Of a stretch of 15,254 nucleotides of DNA, positions 1 to 6,819 are shown one piece after another. Both the position numbers and the translations under genes were made by a program. Source of the stretch: DAOQAU01 sp035354275 (GTDB lineage: Bacteria > Cyanobacteriota > Vampirovibrionia > Gastranaerophilales > Gastranaerophilaceae); NCBI GenBank assembly GCA_035354275.1, contig DAOQAU010000041.1, positions 1 through 15,254 on the forward strand. Direction: 5' to 3'. Numbering within the stretch: the stretch's first letter is position 1; each line of letters opens with the position of its first letter. Under the pieces are notes generated by a model. It did no database searches, was not told the DNA's origin, and saw only the letters and a list, made by a program, of their open reading frames with translations.

Positions 1-3
1 ATT

Positions 4-76
4 TGGGCGTTGAGAGGCTCGAACTCCCGACATCTTCCTTGTAAGGGAAGCGCTCTACCAACTGAGCTAAACGCCC
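4..76 (-). tRNA. tRNA-Val (anticodon UAC)
   Basis: The reverse complement folds into a complete 73-nt cloverleaf. The acceptor stem GGGCGTT pairs with AACGCCC and is followed by discriminator A. The D arm is GCTC/GAGC. The anticodon stem CTTCC/GGAAG encloses the loop CTTACAA, which gives anticodon TAC (valine). The T stem GGGAG/CTCTC has one G-U pair and carries a TTCGA loop. CCA is not encoded: the next bases on this strand are AAT. The gene reads towards the left edge of the window. Confidence 0.96.
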
Positions 77-110
77 GCACTATTCAATTTTTTCGGAGAT
101 ACCTTTACCC

Positions 111-129
111 CCAACTGAGCTAAACGCCC
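111..129 (-). repeat. Partial copy of the tRNA-Val 5' end
   Basis: Nineteen bases here are identical to 58-76, the 5' acceptor strand and D-arm start of the adjacent tRNA-Val, in the same orientation and 34 bases upstream of it. After the identical stretch the sequence diverges and cannot complete a cloverleaf. It is either the remnant of a decayed tandem tRNA or a duplication left by recombination or integration at the tRNA. No integrase gene is visible in the window. Confidence 0.8.
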
Positions 130-130
130 T

Positions 131-180
131 AATAAATGAAAAGTGAAAAGGGTTTTTATTTTTCTCATCATTCATTATCT
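131..180. repeat. Possible small repeat island with opposed arms
   Basis: The left half has AATGAAAAGTGAAAAG-like units. The right half has units such as TCATCATTCATT that are roughly their reverse complement. This resembles, in a short and degenerate form, the clearer heptad/octad islands at 4021, 6814 and 11767. The match is weak and could be chance in AT-rich DNA. Confidence 0.3.
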
Positions 181-181
181 A

Positions 182-207
182 AATAAAAAAGCGTCATTTA
201 ACGCTTT
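182..207 (-). terminator. Rho-independent terminator of the 286-aa gene
   Basis: A perfect 7-bp stem, AAAGCGT (188-194) with ACGCTTT (201-207), closes a 6-nt loop. On the minus strand the 3' side runs into a T-rich tract. It lies about 40 bases past the stop codon of the minus-strand gene ending at 249. Confidence 0.75.
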
Positions 208-248
208 CTTGCTTAAATATTATTAAAAACAAACTTATTTGTCAAATT

Positions 249-1109
249 TTATGTATTAAATTCTTTTACAACTTTATTTAAATAAGTTTTTGAAAGCTGT
301 AATTGTCCCTCTTTCATATTTCTATAATTATTCAAATAATTATTGTTAAAATCACGATTTTGTTTTGAAATTTTAAACAAGCTGTTAACTATAACAATAT
401 AAGGTGCTGCGGCAACCGCTACCAGTCCAAACGTAGCCAATAATGGTGATTTTTTACTTAATCTTCCAAAAAGTTCTGAAACTTTTGGCAAAACTTTTGT
501 ATTAATCGAGGTTTTATCCAACCAAACTTTTGCTGATGAAACCTTTTTACCGACTTTTTCTAAAAGGTCAGGAGTTTTTATTACCATTTTTTCAGCAATT
601 TTATTTGCGCCTTTTTCAGCTAACGATAAAGAACCCAAGAAAAGCCCTATATCTGCAAGCATAGAAGCAAAAGGATGATTTTTTTCAATGTTTTGTAATT
701 TTTCTGATTTTGAAACTACTGCATCTTTAATGGAATTGTAAATTCCCAAAACCAATAAAACTCCGCCCCACTTCATTGCAGCATGCCCTGCGGCAGACAT
801 TTTTTTAGATAAACTTCCGGGTAAAATTTTAAATTTTTCGTATGTCCTATTGTGAATATTTATATTACCATCATGGACAATACCGCCGCTTTGCATTATA
901 AATTTTGATGCAATATCAACCAAGGGCAGCGTAATTAAAAGCGATTTCAAAGGATTTCTTTTCTTACCCTGTTCTTCTTTAGCTTTCAACAAAGATAATC
1001 GGCTTAATTGAATATCATCCAAATTTATAAAAGATAAATCCTTATCAAACTGTTCTTCCGAACCGAATTTTACTCTGTTAATGTTGCTATTTATACTTTG
1101 TACTTGCAT
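249..1109 (-). CDS. Hypothetical membrane-associated protein (286 aa)
   Basis: I do not recognise a named family. The start ATG at 1109 is preceded by a GGAG ribosome binding site about 10 bases upstream and a good promoter, and the gene ends at a terminator, so expression is likely. The N-terminus (residues 1-18) is short and polar and ends in 'VKFGS', with no classical signal peptide. Hydrophobic stretches lie near residues 55-66, 114-124, 148-162 and 222-246. The last is Ala/Val-rich and long enough to span a membrane. Between them are basic amphipathic segments, and residues 247-286 are polar with an Asn-rich patch. This suggests a small membrane-bound or membrane-remodelling protein. I associate the N-terminal style with Gastranaerophilales proteins from memory only. 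It is divergent from mtaB, and no enzymatic motif is visible. Confidence 0.85.
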   Translation of the reverse strand: MQVQSINSNINRVKFGSEEQFDKDLSFINLDDIQLSRLSLLKAKEEQGKKRNPLKSLLITLPLVDIASKFIMQSGGIVHDGNINIHNRTYEKFKILPGSLSKKMSAAGHAAMKWGGVLLVLGIYNSIKDAVVSKSEKLQNIEKNHPFASMLADIGLFLGSLSLAEKGANKIAEKMVIKTPDLLEKVGKKVSSAKVWLDKTSINTKVLPKVSELFGRLSKKSPLLATFGLVAVAAAPYIVIVNSLFKISKQNRDFNNNYLNNYRNMKEGQLQLSKTYLNKVVKEFNT

Positions 1110-1139
1110 CGATACACTCCGAATTAAAAAATCTACATC

Positions 1140-1168
1140 ATTATAACACTATAAACCCCAAAAGTAAA
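1140..1168 (-). promoter_or_regulatory. Sigma-70-type promoter of the 286-aa gene
   Basis: On the minus strand a -35 TTTACT (1163-1168) is separated by 17 bases from a perfect -10 TATAAT (1140-1145). The -10 is preceded by TG one base upstream, making an extended -10. The predicted transcription start is about 25 bases before the ATG at 1109. Confidence 0.65.
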
Positions 1169-1204
1169 TAATTTTGCTAGTTGATTTTTTTGTTGTCATA
1201 ATTC

Positions 1205-1231
1205 TTTACATATATTTTTTTTCTTGATAAT
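1205..1231 (+). promoter_or_regulatory. Candidate promoter of mtaB
   Basis: TTTACA (1205-1210), a 15-base spacer and GATAAT (1226-1231) lie just before the mtaB ATG at 1241. If used, transcription would start within a few bases of the ATG, giving an almost leaderless mRNA. That would fit the absence of a recognisable ribosome binding site. The spacer is short and the region AT-rich, so this is tentative. Confidence 0.35.
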
Positions 1232-1240
1232 GTCTTATTT

Positions 1241-2512
1241 ATGAAGACTTTTAACCTAAAATCAATGGGCTGCAAATCTAACCAACTGGAGGGGTTATTA
1301 ATTGAGCAAAATTTGATTAAAAACGGCTTTGAAAAAATGCCGCTTAATCAAGCGGACTTTTTTGTGCTTAATTCATGTACGGTTACGCACAAAAGCGATA
1401 ATGAAGCCTTTAGTATCCTGCAAAAGGTAAAGCGCGAAAATCCCGATATAAAAACTGTTTTAACCGGCTGCATCGCTCAGATTGAAAAAGAAAACCTGCT
1501 TAAAACTTCTTTTATTGATTTTGTAGTGGGAAATGATGAAAAATTGAATATATCAGAAGTTTTGAACTTAAAAAAATCTTTTTCTGTAAAAAATATTTTT
1601 GAACTAAAAGATTTTCATAAAGTCTTGCTCGATGACACAACCAAAACAAGGGCGAGCGTAAAAATTCAAGACGGATGCGACAACCGCTGCTCTTACTGCA
1701 TTATCCCTTTTGCTCGCGGAAAAAACAGAAGTGCGGACTTGGATTTTATTCTTAAACAAATAAAAATTTACGAACAAGCAAACTTTAAGGAAATAATGCT
1801 TACGGGGATACATATTGGGCAGTGGAGGGTAAATGACAGTGAGAATAACCTTTTGAACTTGCTTAGAAGCATTGAAGAAAAAACAAATATCTCTCGTTTT
1901 CGTTTAGGCTCTTTAAATCCTTTGGAAATTGACGATGAAATGCTTGAATTTTTAAAAAATTCTCAAAAATTCTGCCCGCATTTTCACCTTTCAATCCAAT
2001 CCATGTGCGACAAAACCTTAAAAACAATGAACAGACATTATACAGTTGCCAAAACACTTGATTTAATCGAAAAAATACATAAAAACTTTGACGCCCCTTT
2101 TATCGGAAGCGATATTATTGCAGGCTTTGCAGGTGAAGGCGATGAAGATTTTCAAATAACAGTCGAAAATTTAAAAAAATCAAAACTAACCCAAATTCAC
2201 ACCTTTCCTTATTCTGTGCGAAAAGGGACTGCCGCCGAAAAATTTGAAAACCAAGTTGATTTGAAAACAAAAAATAAAAGGGCTGCGGTTATCAAACAGA
2301 TTTCGGCGCAAAAGCACGAAGAATTTCTGCAAAAAAATATCGGTGCAATCCAAGAAGTCTTAATTGAAAAGAATTTGGATAAAAAAACAGGATTTTTAAA
2401 AGGGATGACAAGAAATTACATAAATGTTTTGCTTGACCCTCAAAAATACAATTTTGAAAAAAATACGCTTTATAAAATTAAAATCGAAAAAGAACATTTG
2501 GTTTTAGGATAA
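1241..2512 (+). CDS. mtaB: tRNA t6A37 methylthiotransferase MtaB
   Basis: A radical-SAM methylthiotransferase of the MiaB/RimO/MtaB family, 423 aa. It adds a methylthio group to t6A at position 37 of tRNAs reading ANN codons. The N-terminal UPF0004 domain has the three auxiliary-cluster cysteines C11 (MGCKSNQ), C46 (NSCTV) and C77 (TGC). The radical-SAM cluster is C146, C150 and C153 (CDNRCSYC), followed by IIPFARG. The segment GSDIIAGFAGE lies in the SAM domain, and the last 60 or so residues fit a weak TRAM RNA-binding domain. The motif pattern (MGCKSNQLE, IIPFARGKNRS, HTFPYS) fits MtaB better than MiaB or RimO. No Shine-Dalgarno is evident before the ATG. The gene stands alone between two minus-strand genes and ends directly at a strong terminator. 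Confidence 0.93.
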   Translation: MKTFNLKSMGCKSNQLEGLLIEQNLIKNGFEKMPLNQADFFVLNSCTVTHKSDNEAFSILQKVKRENPDIKTVLTGCIAQIEKENLLKTSFIDFVVGNDEKLNISEVLNLKKSFSVKNIFELKDFHKVLLDDTTKTRASVKIQDGCDNRCSYCIIPFARGKNRSADLDFILKQIKIYEQANFKEIMLTGIHIGQWRVNDSENNLLNLLRSIEEKTNISRFRLGSLNPLEIDDEMLEFLKNSQKFCPHFHLSIQSMCDKTLKTMNRHYTVAKTLDLIEKIHKNFDAPFIGSDIIAGFAGEGDEDFQITVENLKKSKLTQIHTFPYSVRKGTAAEKFENQVDLKTKNKRAAVIKQISAQKHEEFLQKNIGAIQEVLIEKNLDKKTGFLKGMTRNYINVLLDPQKYNFEKNTLYKIKIEKEHLVLG

Positions 2513-2548
2513 AAAAGGGCGGTTTTCTGAAAGAAAACCGCCCTTTTT
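2511..2548. terminator. Bidirectional terminator between mtaB and ftsZ
   Basis: A perfect 12-bp stem, GGGCGGTTTTCT (2517-2528) with AGAAAACCGCCC (2532-2543), closes a 3-nt loop. It is flanked by A6 on the left and T5 on the right, so it has a U-tract in both directions. It overlaps the mtaB stop codon end and lies about 190 bases past the ftsZ stop. Confidence 0.92.
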
Positions 2549-2586
2549 AATATTTTTTATTATTATCTTGGATTATTCGGGTACGC

Positions 2587-2728
2587 ATAGTCCTTCATTC
2601 CCTTTTCAAAATTGCTTTCGCAATTTTAGCACTCCATCGGACTATTTGCTCTTAACGGGCTGGGCTCTTCCTCTCACAAATGATATTTAATCATTTGCTC
2701 GGCAGAGTGCTCGCACGGTGCCCTACCG
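2587..2728 (-). ncRNA. Candidate structured RNA or dispersed element 3' of ftsZ
   Basis: The gap between ftsZ and its terminator is rich in complementary segments. There are two perfect local 8-bp hairpins: 2608-2615 with 2620-2627 (loop GAAA on the minus strand, a GNRA tetraloop) and 2677-2684 with 2690-2697. There are also two 7-bp long-range pairings: 2628-2634 with 2705-2711, and 2587-2593 with 2639-2645. Read on the minus strand the long-range arms come in the order a-b-a'-b', a pseudoknot. A short CGGT/ACCG hairpin lies at 2716-2728. It could be an ftsZ 3'UTR structure, an independent small RNA or a mobile repeat. I do not recognise it as a known RNA family. Confidence 0.4.
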
Positions 2729-2736
2729 AAAATCCG

Positions 2737-3870
2737 CTATTTTTTCAAGAAATCAGGAATTTCAATATTTCCCAACCCCGGAGTAAAATCTGCAACTTTC
2801 TTTTGAGTAAAAGCACCCGAGAAGAAATCAGCTGCACTCAAAGTTTTTGAATCAGCTTTTTCACTCATAGGAGATTGATTTCTCAATTCAAAACCTGTCG
2901 CAATAACCGTGATTTGAATTTCCCCTTGAATTTTATCATCAACAACCGCACCGATAATAACTTTAGCATCATCAAGAACTGCAGAGTTAATAATGTTTGT
3001 AGCATCTGTTACTTCGTGAAGCGTCATATCAGGTCCGCCTGTAATATTAACAATTACGCCGCTTGCGCCATTGATTGAAGTTTCCAAAAGTTGAGAATCG
3101 ATAGCTGTTCTTGCAGCATCGATTGCTCTTCCTTCGCCCTGACCGCGTCCGATACCCATAAGCGCAGAGCCTGAGGCTTGCATAACACTTTTAACATCGG
3201 CAAAGTCAACGTTAATAAGCCCGGGTATTGTGATAATATCAGAAATACCTTGAACACCGCGAAGAAGAACTTCATCAACTACGATGAATGATTCTTGAAG
3301 AGAAACTCTTCTGTCAACAACGTCAAGTAATTTATCGTTAGGAATTACAATCAGCGCATCAACGCTTTCTCTAAGTTTTTCCAAACCTTGATCGGCTTGG
3401 TTTTGTCTGCGTTTTCCTTCAAAAGAAAACGGTCTTGTAACAACGCCTATTGTCAAAATTCCAAGTTCTTTTGCTATTTTAGCAACGATAGGAGCAGCAC
3501 CCGTTCCGGTTCCGCCGCCCATGCCTGCTGTAACAAAAACCATATCAGCACCTTCGAGTGCTTCTGTTATTTCCTGTTGAGCTTCTTCAGCCGCTTTTTC
3601 ACCGATTTGGGGCTCTCCGCCTGCGCCGAGTCCGTTTGTCAGTTTAGCACCCAATTGAAGTTTATTTTTGCAAGAAGAATAAGACAAGACTTGCAAGTCA
3701 GTGTTCATCAGCCAAAAATCTACTCCGCTAAGCCCTGCTTTAATCATACGGTTAACGGCATTTCCGCCGCCGCCGCCTACACCAACGACCTTGATGCTTG
3801 CAGGATTAATTACGGGTTTTTGTTGTAATACTTCTTTTTTTCCAAAGATATCCGGTCCAAAATTTTCCAC
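2737..3870 (-). CDS. ftsZ: Cell division protein FtsZ
   Basis: The tubulin-like GTPase that polymerises into the cytokinetic Z ring. The G-box region VGVGGGGGNAVN lies near residue 30, the tubulin signature GGGTGTG at 118-124, and the T7 loop NVDFADVKS at 220-228 supplies catalytic aspartates. A very short linker (about 331-368) precedes the conserved C-terminal peptide IEIPDFLKK, which docks membrane anchors. 'GVDFWLMNTD' resembles cyanobacterial FtsZ. I chose the GTG at 3870 (377 aa) because AGAGG lies 9 bases upstream. An upstream in-frame GTG at 3903 would add 11 residues, but has no ribosome binding site and lies almost on the predicted transcription start. There is no ftsA, ftsQ or mur gene next to it, so it is outside the usual dcw cluster context. 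Confidence 0.96.
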   Translation of the reverse strand: MENFGPDIFGKKEVLQQKPVINPASIKVVGVGGGGGNAVNRMIKAGLSGVDFWLMNTDLQVLSYSSCKNKLQLGAKLTNGLGAGGEPQIGEKAAEEAQQEITEALEGADMVFVTAGMGGGTGTGAAPIVAKIAKELGILTIGVVTRPFSFEGKRRQNQADQGLEKLRESVDALIVIPNDKLLDVVDRRVSLQESFIVVDEVLLRGVQGISDIITIPGLINVDFADVKSVMQASGSALMGIGRGQGEGRAIDAARTAIDSQLLETSINGASGVIVNITGGPDMTLHEVTDATNIINSAVLDDAKVIIGAVVDDKIQGEIQITVIATGFELRNQSPMSEKADSKTLSAADFFSGAFTQKKVADFTPGLGNIEIPDFLKK

Positions 3871-3914
3871 TATATTATTCCTCTTTTTGTTATTACTTAC
3901 CACAATATATTATC

Positions 3915-3943
3915 ATACTATTTTAAAGAAAAAAAATAGTAAA
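3915..3943 (-). promoter_or_regulatory. Candidate ftsZ promoter
   Basis: On the minus strand TTTACT (3938-3943) is 17 bases from TAGTAT (3915-3920), a 4/6 match to the -10 consensus. It would give a leader of about 38 bases to the GTG at 3870. The same TTTACT hexamer serves as -35 in two other promoters here. Confidence 0.4.
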
Positions 3944-4020
3944 GAACATGTATCAAAATTATTATCCAAATTTAATATAAGTTCAAGAAACTTCGCATTT
4001 TGTAAAGAAATTATTACAAA

Positions 4021-4124
4021 TCAGTGAACAGTTAACTGTGAACTGTGAACTGTCTGGCACGTTTCGCGCATCTTTCTCTTGATTTTAAATTTTTACCATT
4101 TTACATCTCACCGCTCACTGTTCA
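4021..4124. repeat. Repeat island with AACTGTG heptads and an opposed right arm
   Basis: The left end has tandem AACTGTG units at 4034-4040 and 4041-4047 plus a partial third, preceded by the perfect palindrome ACAGTTAACTGT (4028-4039). The right end contains ACTGTTCA (4117-4124), the exact reverse complement of TGAACAGT at 4025-4032. The right arm runs into the 3' end of the FkbM-type gene and encodes its last codons. Apart from the repeats, the 3944-4107 stretch shows no gene. Confidence 0.65.
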
Positions 4125-5193
4125 ACTCCTTCGGAATTGCATATAAAACAGTTTCTAAATTTGTGTTCGGAGAATAGTGATAAACTTCAAATTTATATTT
4201 TTCTAAAAGCCCATCCAAATAAATCGGAATTTCAAACAAATCGTCATAACTGTGATAAATACATATCGCAAGCTGCGGACGATGTTTTTTTAAGGTTTCT
4301 TTCGCCCCTTTTAGTGCCATTAATTCCGCACCTTCAATATCCATTTTTATAAAATCGACTTTTTCGATATTTTTTTGTTTTACAAATTCATCAATCGATA
4401 CGATTTCTATTTCTTGTGTAAGTTCAGAAGGAAAATGCTGACTTATACGGGAAGATGCTTTATTCAATAAAAAATTTGTTACCGTAGATTTATCAAAAAG
4501 CCCTTTTTCTATTATTTCGACTTTACCTGAATTTTTCAAAAAAAGGTCATTTTGTTCAATTTTAAAACTTTGGTATATAGGTTCAAATGCATATATTTTC
4601 TTCAAATTATTGAAACTGTTTAAAAAGGCTGTTGTGGTATAAGCTTCCGCCGCCCCGCCGCTTATAACGGTTTTAATTTTTTCATGAACAATAAAATCAA
4701 AATACTGCCCTTTGGAGTGAAATTTCTGTTCGTTAAAATTTTTTAAGTACTCAAACAAATAAACGCCATTATTAGAATTAATATAAGCGTTGAATACAAG
4801 TTCAAATATTTTTTTACTCTCTTCGGAGTGTAGAATATTTTTAACTATATTTAATCGCGGTTCGTTATTTTTAAATTCATTATTTGTTTTTGGAATTTCA
4901 TTTAATCTTATACAATTTTGTATTCCGTAATGTTTTAAAATGGATTCCATTAAAAAAGAATTTGAAAAAGAAGCCGGAATTATAAAATCAAAGGAGTTTG
5001 CAAATTTTTGAATATCTTTTATATGTTTAATTTCAATTTCGTTGATTTTGCCCTTGATTTTTTCATCGAAAAAATAAACTATTTTTAAATCAGAACGAGA
5101 GTTTTCAATATAATTTTTAACACATAACCCGGCTTCGCCTGCACCATAAATTGCTATTTTAGAACTTTGGGGTATTTTGTCAAATTCTATCAT
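4108..5193 (-). CDS. FkbM-family methyltransferase with N-terminal Rossmann-like domain
   Basis: A 361-aa two-domain protein. Residues 11-100 form a Rossmann-like module starting IAIYGAGEAG (GxGxxG type), a nucleotide-binding fold seen fused to sugar-modifying enzymes. Residues 165-355 are an FkbM-type SAM methyltransferase: YAFEP at 201-205, SIDEF at 266-270 and the hallmark FIKMDIEGAELMALKGA at 281-297. Related proteins methylate sugars or surface glycans; the substrate cannot be told from sequence. SAM motif I reads VISGGAAEAY (177-186) instead of the usual V-D-x-G-A-x-x-G form, so cofactor binding may be altered. The start ATG at 5193 has AGGA 6-7 bases upstream. The last codons (LNSER) lie inside a repeat arm. 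It is isolated from pepA by a terminator and has no glycosyltransferase neighbour. Confidence 0.85.
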   Translation of the reverse strand: MIEFDKIPQSSKIAIYGAGEAGLCVKNYIENSRSDLKIVYFFDEKIKGKINEIEIKHIKDIQKFANSFDFIIPASFSNSFLMESILKHYGIQNCIRLNEIPKTNNEFKNNEPRLNIVKNILHSEESKKIFELVFNAYINSNNGVYLFEYLKNFNEQKFHSKGQYFDFIVHEKIKTVISGGAAEAYTTTAFLNSFNNLKKIYAFEPIYQSFKIEQNDLFLKNSGKVEIIEKGLFDKSTVTNFLLNKASSRISQHFPSELTQEIEIVSIDEFVKQKNIEKVDFIKMDIEGAELMALKGAKETLKKHRPQLAICIYHSYDDLFEIPIYLDGLLEKYKFEVYHYSPNTNLETVLYAIPKELNSER

Positions 5194-5235
5194 TTTAATT
5201 CCTATAAAAACTGATTAAAAAATAATATCATAAAT

Positions 5236-5268
5236 AAGGGCGGAAAAATCAAAGATTTTTCCGCCCTT
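5236..5268 (-). terminator. Terminator of pepA
   Basis: A perfect 15-bp stem, 5236-5250 with 5254-5268, closes a 3-nt loop. It has the same GGGCGG/CCGCCC base as the terminator at 2517. It lies 7 bases past the pepA stop. The minus-strand 3' side is T-rich but not a pure U-tract; the plus-strand side has an A-run. Confidence 0.85.
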
Positions 5269-5275
5269 AAAAAAA

Positions 5276-6760
5276 TTAAATCGACAAAATATAATTTAAA
5301 ATTGTCCTTATACCTGCGCCTGTTGCACCTTTGCAGAGCTCTTTTTGAGAACTTTCCAAAAAGGCGACCCCTGCAATGTCAAGGTGTACCCATTTAATTT
5401 CTTTTTTAACAAATTCTTTAAGGAAAACTCCCGCAGAACTTGCACCGCCCCAACGACCGCCGGAATTTTTAATATCGGCTACATCGCTTTTCAATGTATC
5501 TTTATATTCATCCCAAATCGGCAACTGCCAAAGTCTTTCGCCTGATTGAGATCCTATTTTTATCAAATTATCTATTAATTTTTGATTATTTCCCATAATT
5601 CCTGCCGCCTGTGTTCCCAAAGCAACCATACAAGCTCCTGTTAAGGTTGCGATATCAATGATTTCATCAACACCGAGCTCTGAAGCAAAACAAAGTGCGT
5701 CGGCAAGGGTTAATCTGCCTTCGGCATCAGTGTTATCTATTTCGATTGTTTTTTTGTTTTTTGCTACCAAAACATCGCCGGGCTTGTAAGCCGAACATCC
5801 GGGCATATTTTCGCATGCTGCTACTATTGCATGCACTTCTACATTAGGACTGAAATCTTTTATCGTGTTCATAATCGACAAAACACAAGCCGCACCCGAC
5901 ATATCATCTTTCATAGTAAGCATTGATGAGGCGGGTTTAATGTCCAAGCCGCCGCTGTCAAAAGTAATTCCTTTGCCGACAAGGGCAATTTTTTTCTTAG
6001 GTTTTGCGGGGGTGTATTTAATGTGAATGAATTTCGGTGGCTGGGAACTACCTTTTCCTACAGCCAAAAATGCTCCCATTCCCATTTTTTCGATTTCTTC
6101 TTTTTCGTAAATTTTAACTGTTATACCTTTTGTACCTTTAATTTTTGTTGCAACTTGGGCAAGCTTTGAAGGAGTAACCTCTTGAGCCGGCTCATTAGAA
6201 AGGTTTCTTGCAAAATTCATTGCCTGTGCGATTTTAATTCCTTTATCCGCTCCTTTTTTGAGTTTTTCAAATTTTGCTTTATTTTTTTCTACAAGTATTA
6301 ATTCTTCGATTTTATCTTTATTTTTTTCAGACTTGTATTTGTCAAAGGAGTATTCGCCGATTGTCGCGCCAAGTGCAAAAGTGTATCCGCTTTCTTGCGC
6401 ATCGATATTTAATTCTCCCAAATCAACGCAGATTTTTTTGGCTTTAATACTTTGTGCTTTTGCAACAATTTTTGCGCCGATTTCTCTTATTGTGTCAGAG
6501 GTTAATTTTTTCTTATCGCCTAAGCCTACAATCAGAACTTTTCTTGCGGGAATTTTGTCGTAAGTTTGCAAAAGATAAGTTTCTTTTGATTTAGCGGGAA
6601 ATTTGTCTTTTTGGATTACAAATTTTGTAATAATTCCGCCCAATGCTTTATCAACCGTAGAAATAACTCCGCTTAAGGTTTTTGTTTTTTCAAAAAGCCC
6701 CACAACCAACAAATCGCATTTTTGTGTTTTCAATTCACCATTTAAAACTTTTACATCCAT
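5276..6760 (-). CDS. pepA: Leucyl aminopeptidase (cytosol aminopeptidase, M17)
   Basis: A 494-aa M17 metallo-aminopeptidase that removes N-terminal residues from peptides in the cytoplasm, usually as a hexamer with two metal ions per subunit. The N-terminal macro-like domain covers about residues 1-160. The catalytic domain carries the expected residues: K263 and D268 in VGKGITFDSGG, K275, D286 in MKDDMSGAA, and D345, E347 and R349 in the family signature NTDAEGRL. Length is normal for the family. The ATG at 6760 follows an AAAGGAG ribosome binding site about 8 bases upstream and an extended -10 promoter. It is monocistronic: own promoter, own terminator. Some family members also bind DNA as regulators; nothing here tests that. 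Confidence 0.96.
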   Translation of the reverse strand: MDVKVLNGELKTQKCDLLVVGLFEKTKTLSGVISTVDKALGGIITKFVIQKDKFPAKSKETYLLQTYDKIPARKVLIVGLGDKKKLTSDTIREIGAKIVAKAQSIKAKKICVDLGELNIDAQESGYTFALGATIGEYSFDKYKSEKNKDKIEELILVEKNKAKFEKLKKGADKGIKIAQAMNFARNLSNEPAQEVTPSKLAQVATKIKGTKGITVKIYEKEEIEKMGMGAFLAVGKGSSQPPKFIHIKYTPAKPKKKIALVGKGITFDSGGLDIKPASSMLTMKDDMSGAACVLSIMNTIKDFSPNVEVHAIVAACENMPGCSAYKPGDVLVAKNKKTIEIDNTDAEGRLTLADALCFASELGVDEIIDIATLTGACMVALGTQAAGIMGNNQKLIDNLIKIGSQSGERLWQLPIWDEYKDTLKSDVADIKNSGGRWGGASSAGVFLKEFVKKEIKWVHLDIAGVAFLESSQKELCKGATGAGIRTILNYILSI

Positions 6761-6792
6761 CGCAAAACTCCTTTCAAACTAATTTGCACATA

Positions 6793-6819
6793 ATTATACC
6801 ATGAAGCCAGAAAAGTAAA
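6793..6819 (-). promoter_or_regulatory. pepA promoter overlapping a heptad repeat
   Basis: On the minus strand there is a perfect -10 TATAAT (6793-6798) preceded by TG one base upstream (extended -10). TTTACT (6814-6819) lies 15 bases further up. The -35-like hexamer falls inside the first AGTAAAT unit of the repeat island, read on the other strand. Confidence 0.6.

Noticed and set aside
2549..2736. RNase P, SRP or 6S RNA
   Set aside because: A GAGGAA-GAGCCC stretch on the minus strand faintly recalls the RNase P core, but the other conserved core segments are absent and the length is too short. The SRP and 6S hallmarks are also absent.
3868..3903. Longer FtsZ start at GTG 3903
   Set aside because: There is no ribosome binding site before it and it nearly coincides with the predicted transcription start. 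The GTG at 3870 has AGAGG at 9 bases.
3388..4027. Long plus-strand open frames opposite ftsZ
   Set aside because: They are cysteine- and serine-rich antisense shadows of ftsZ codons without ribosome binding sites or family motifs.
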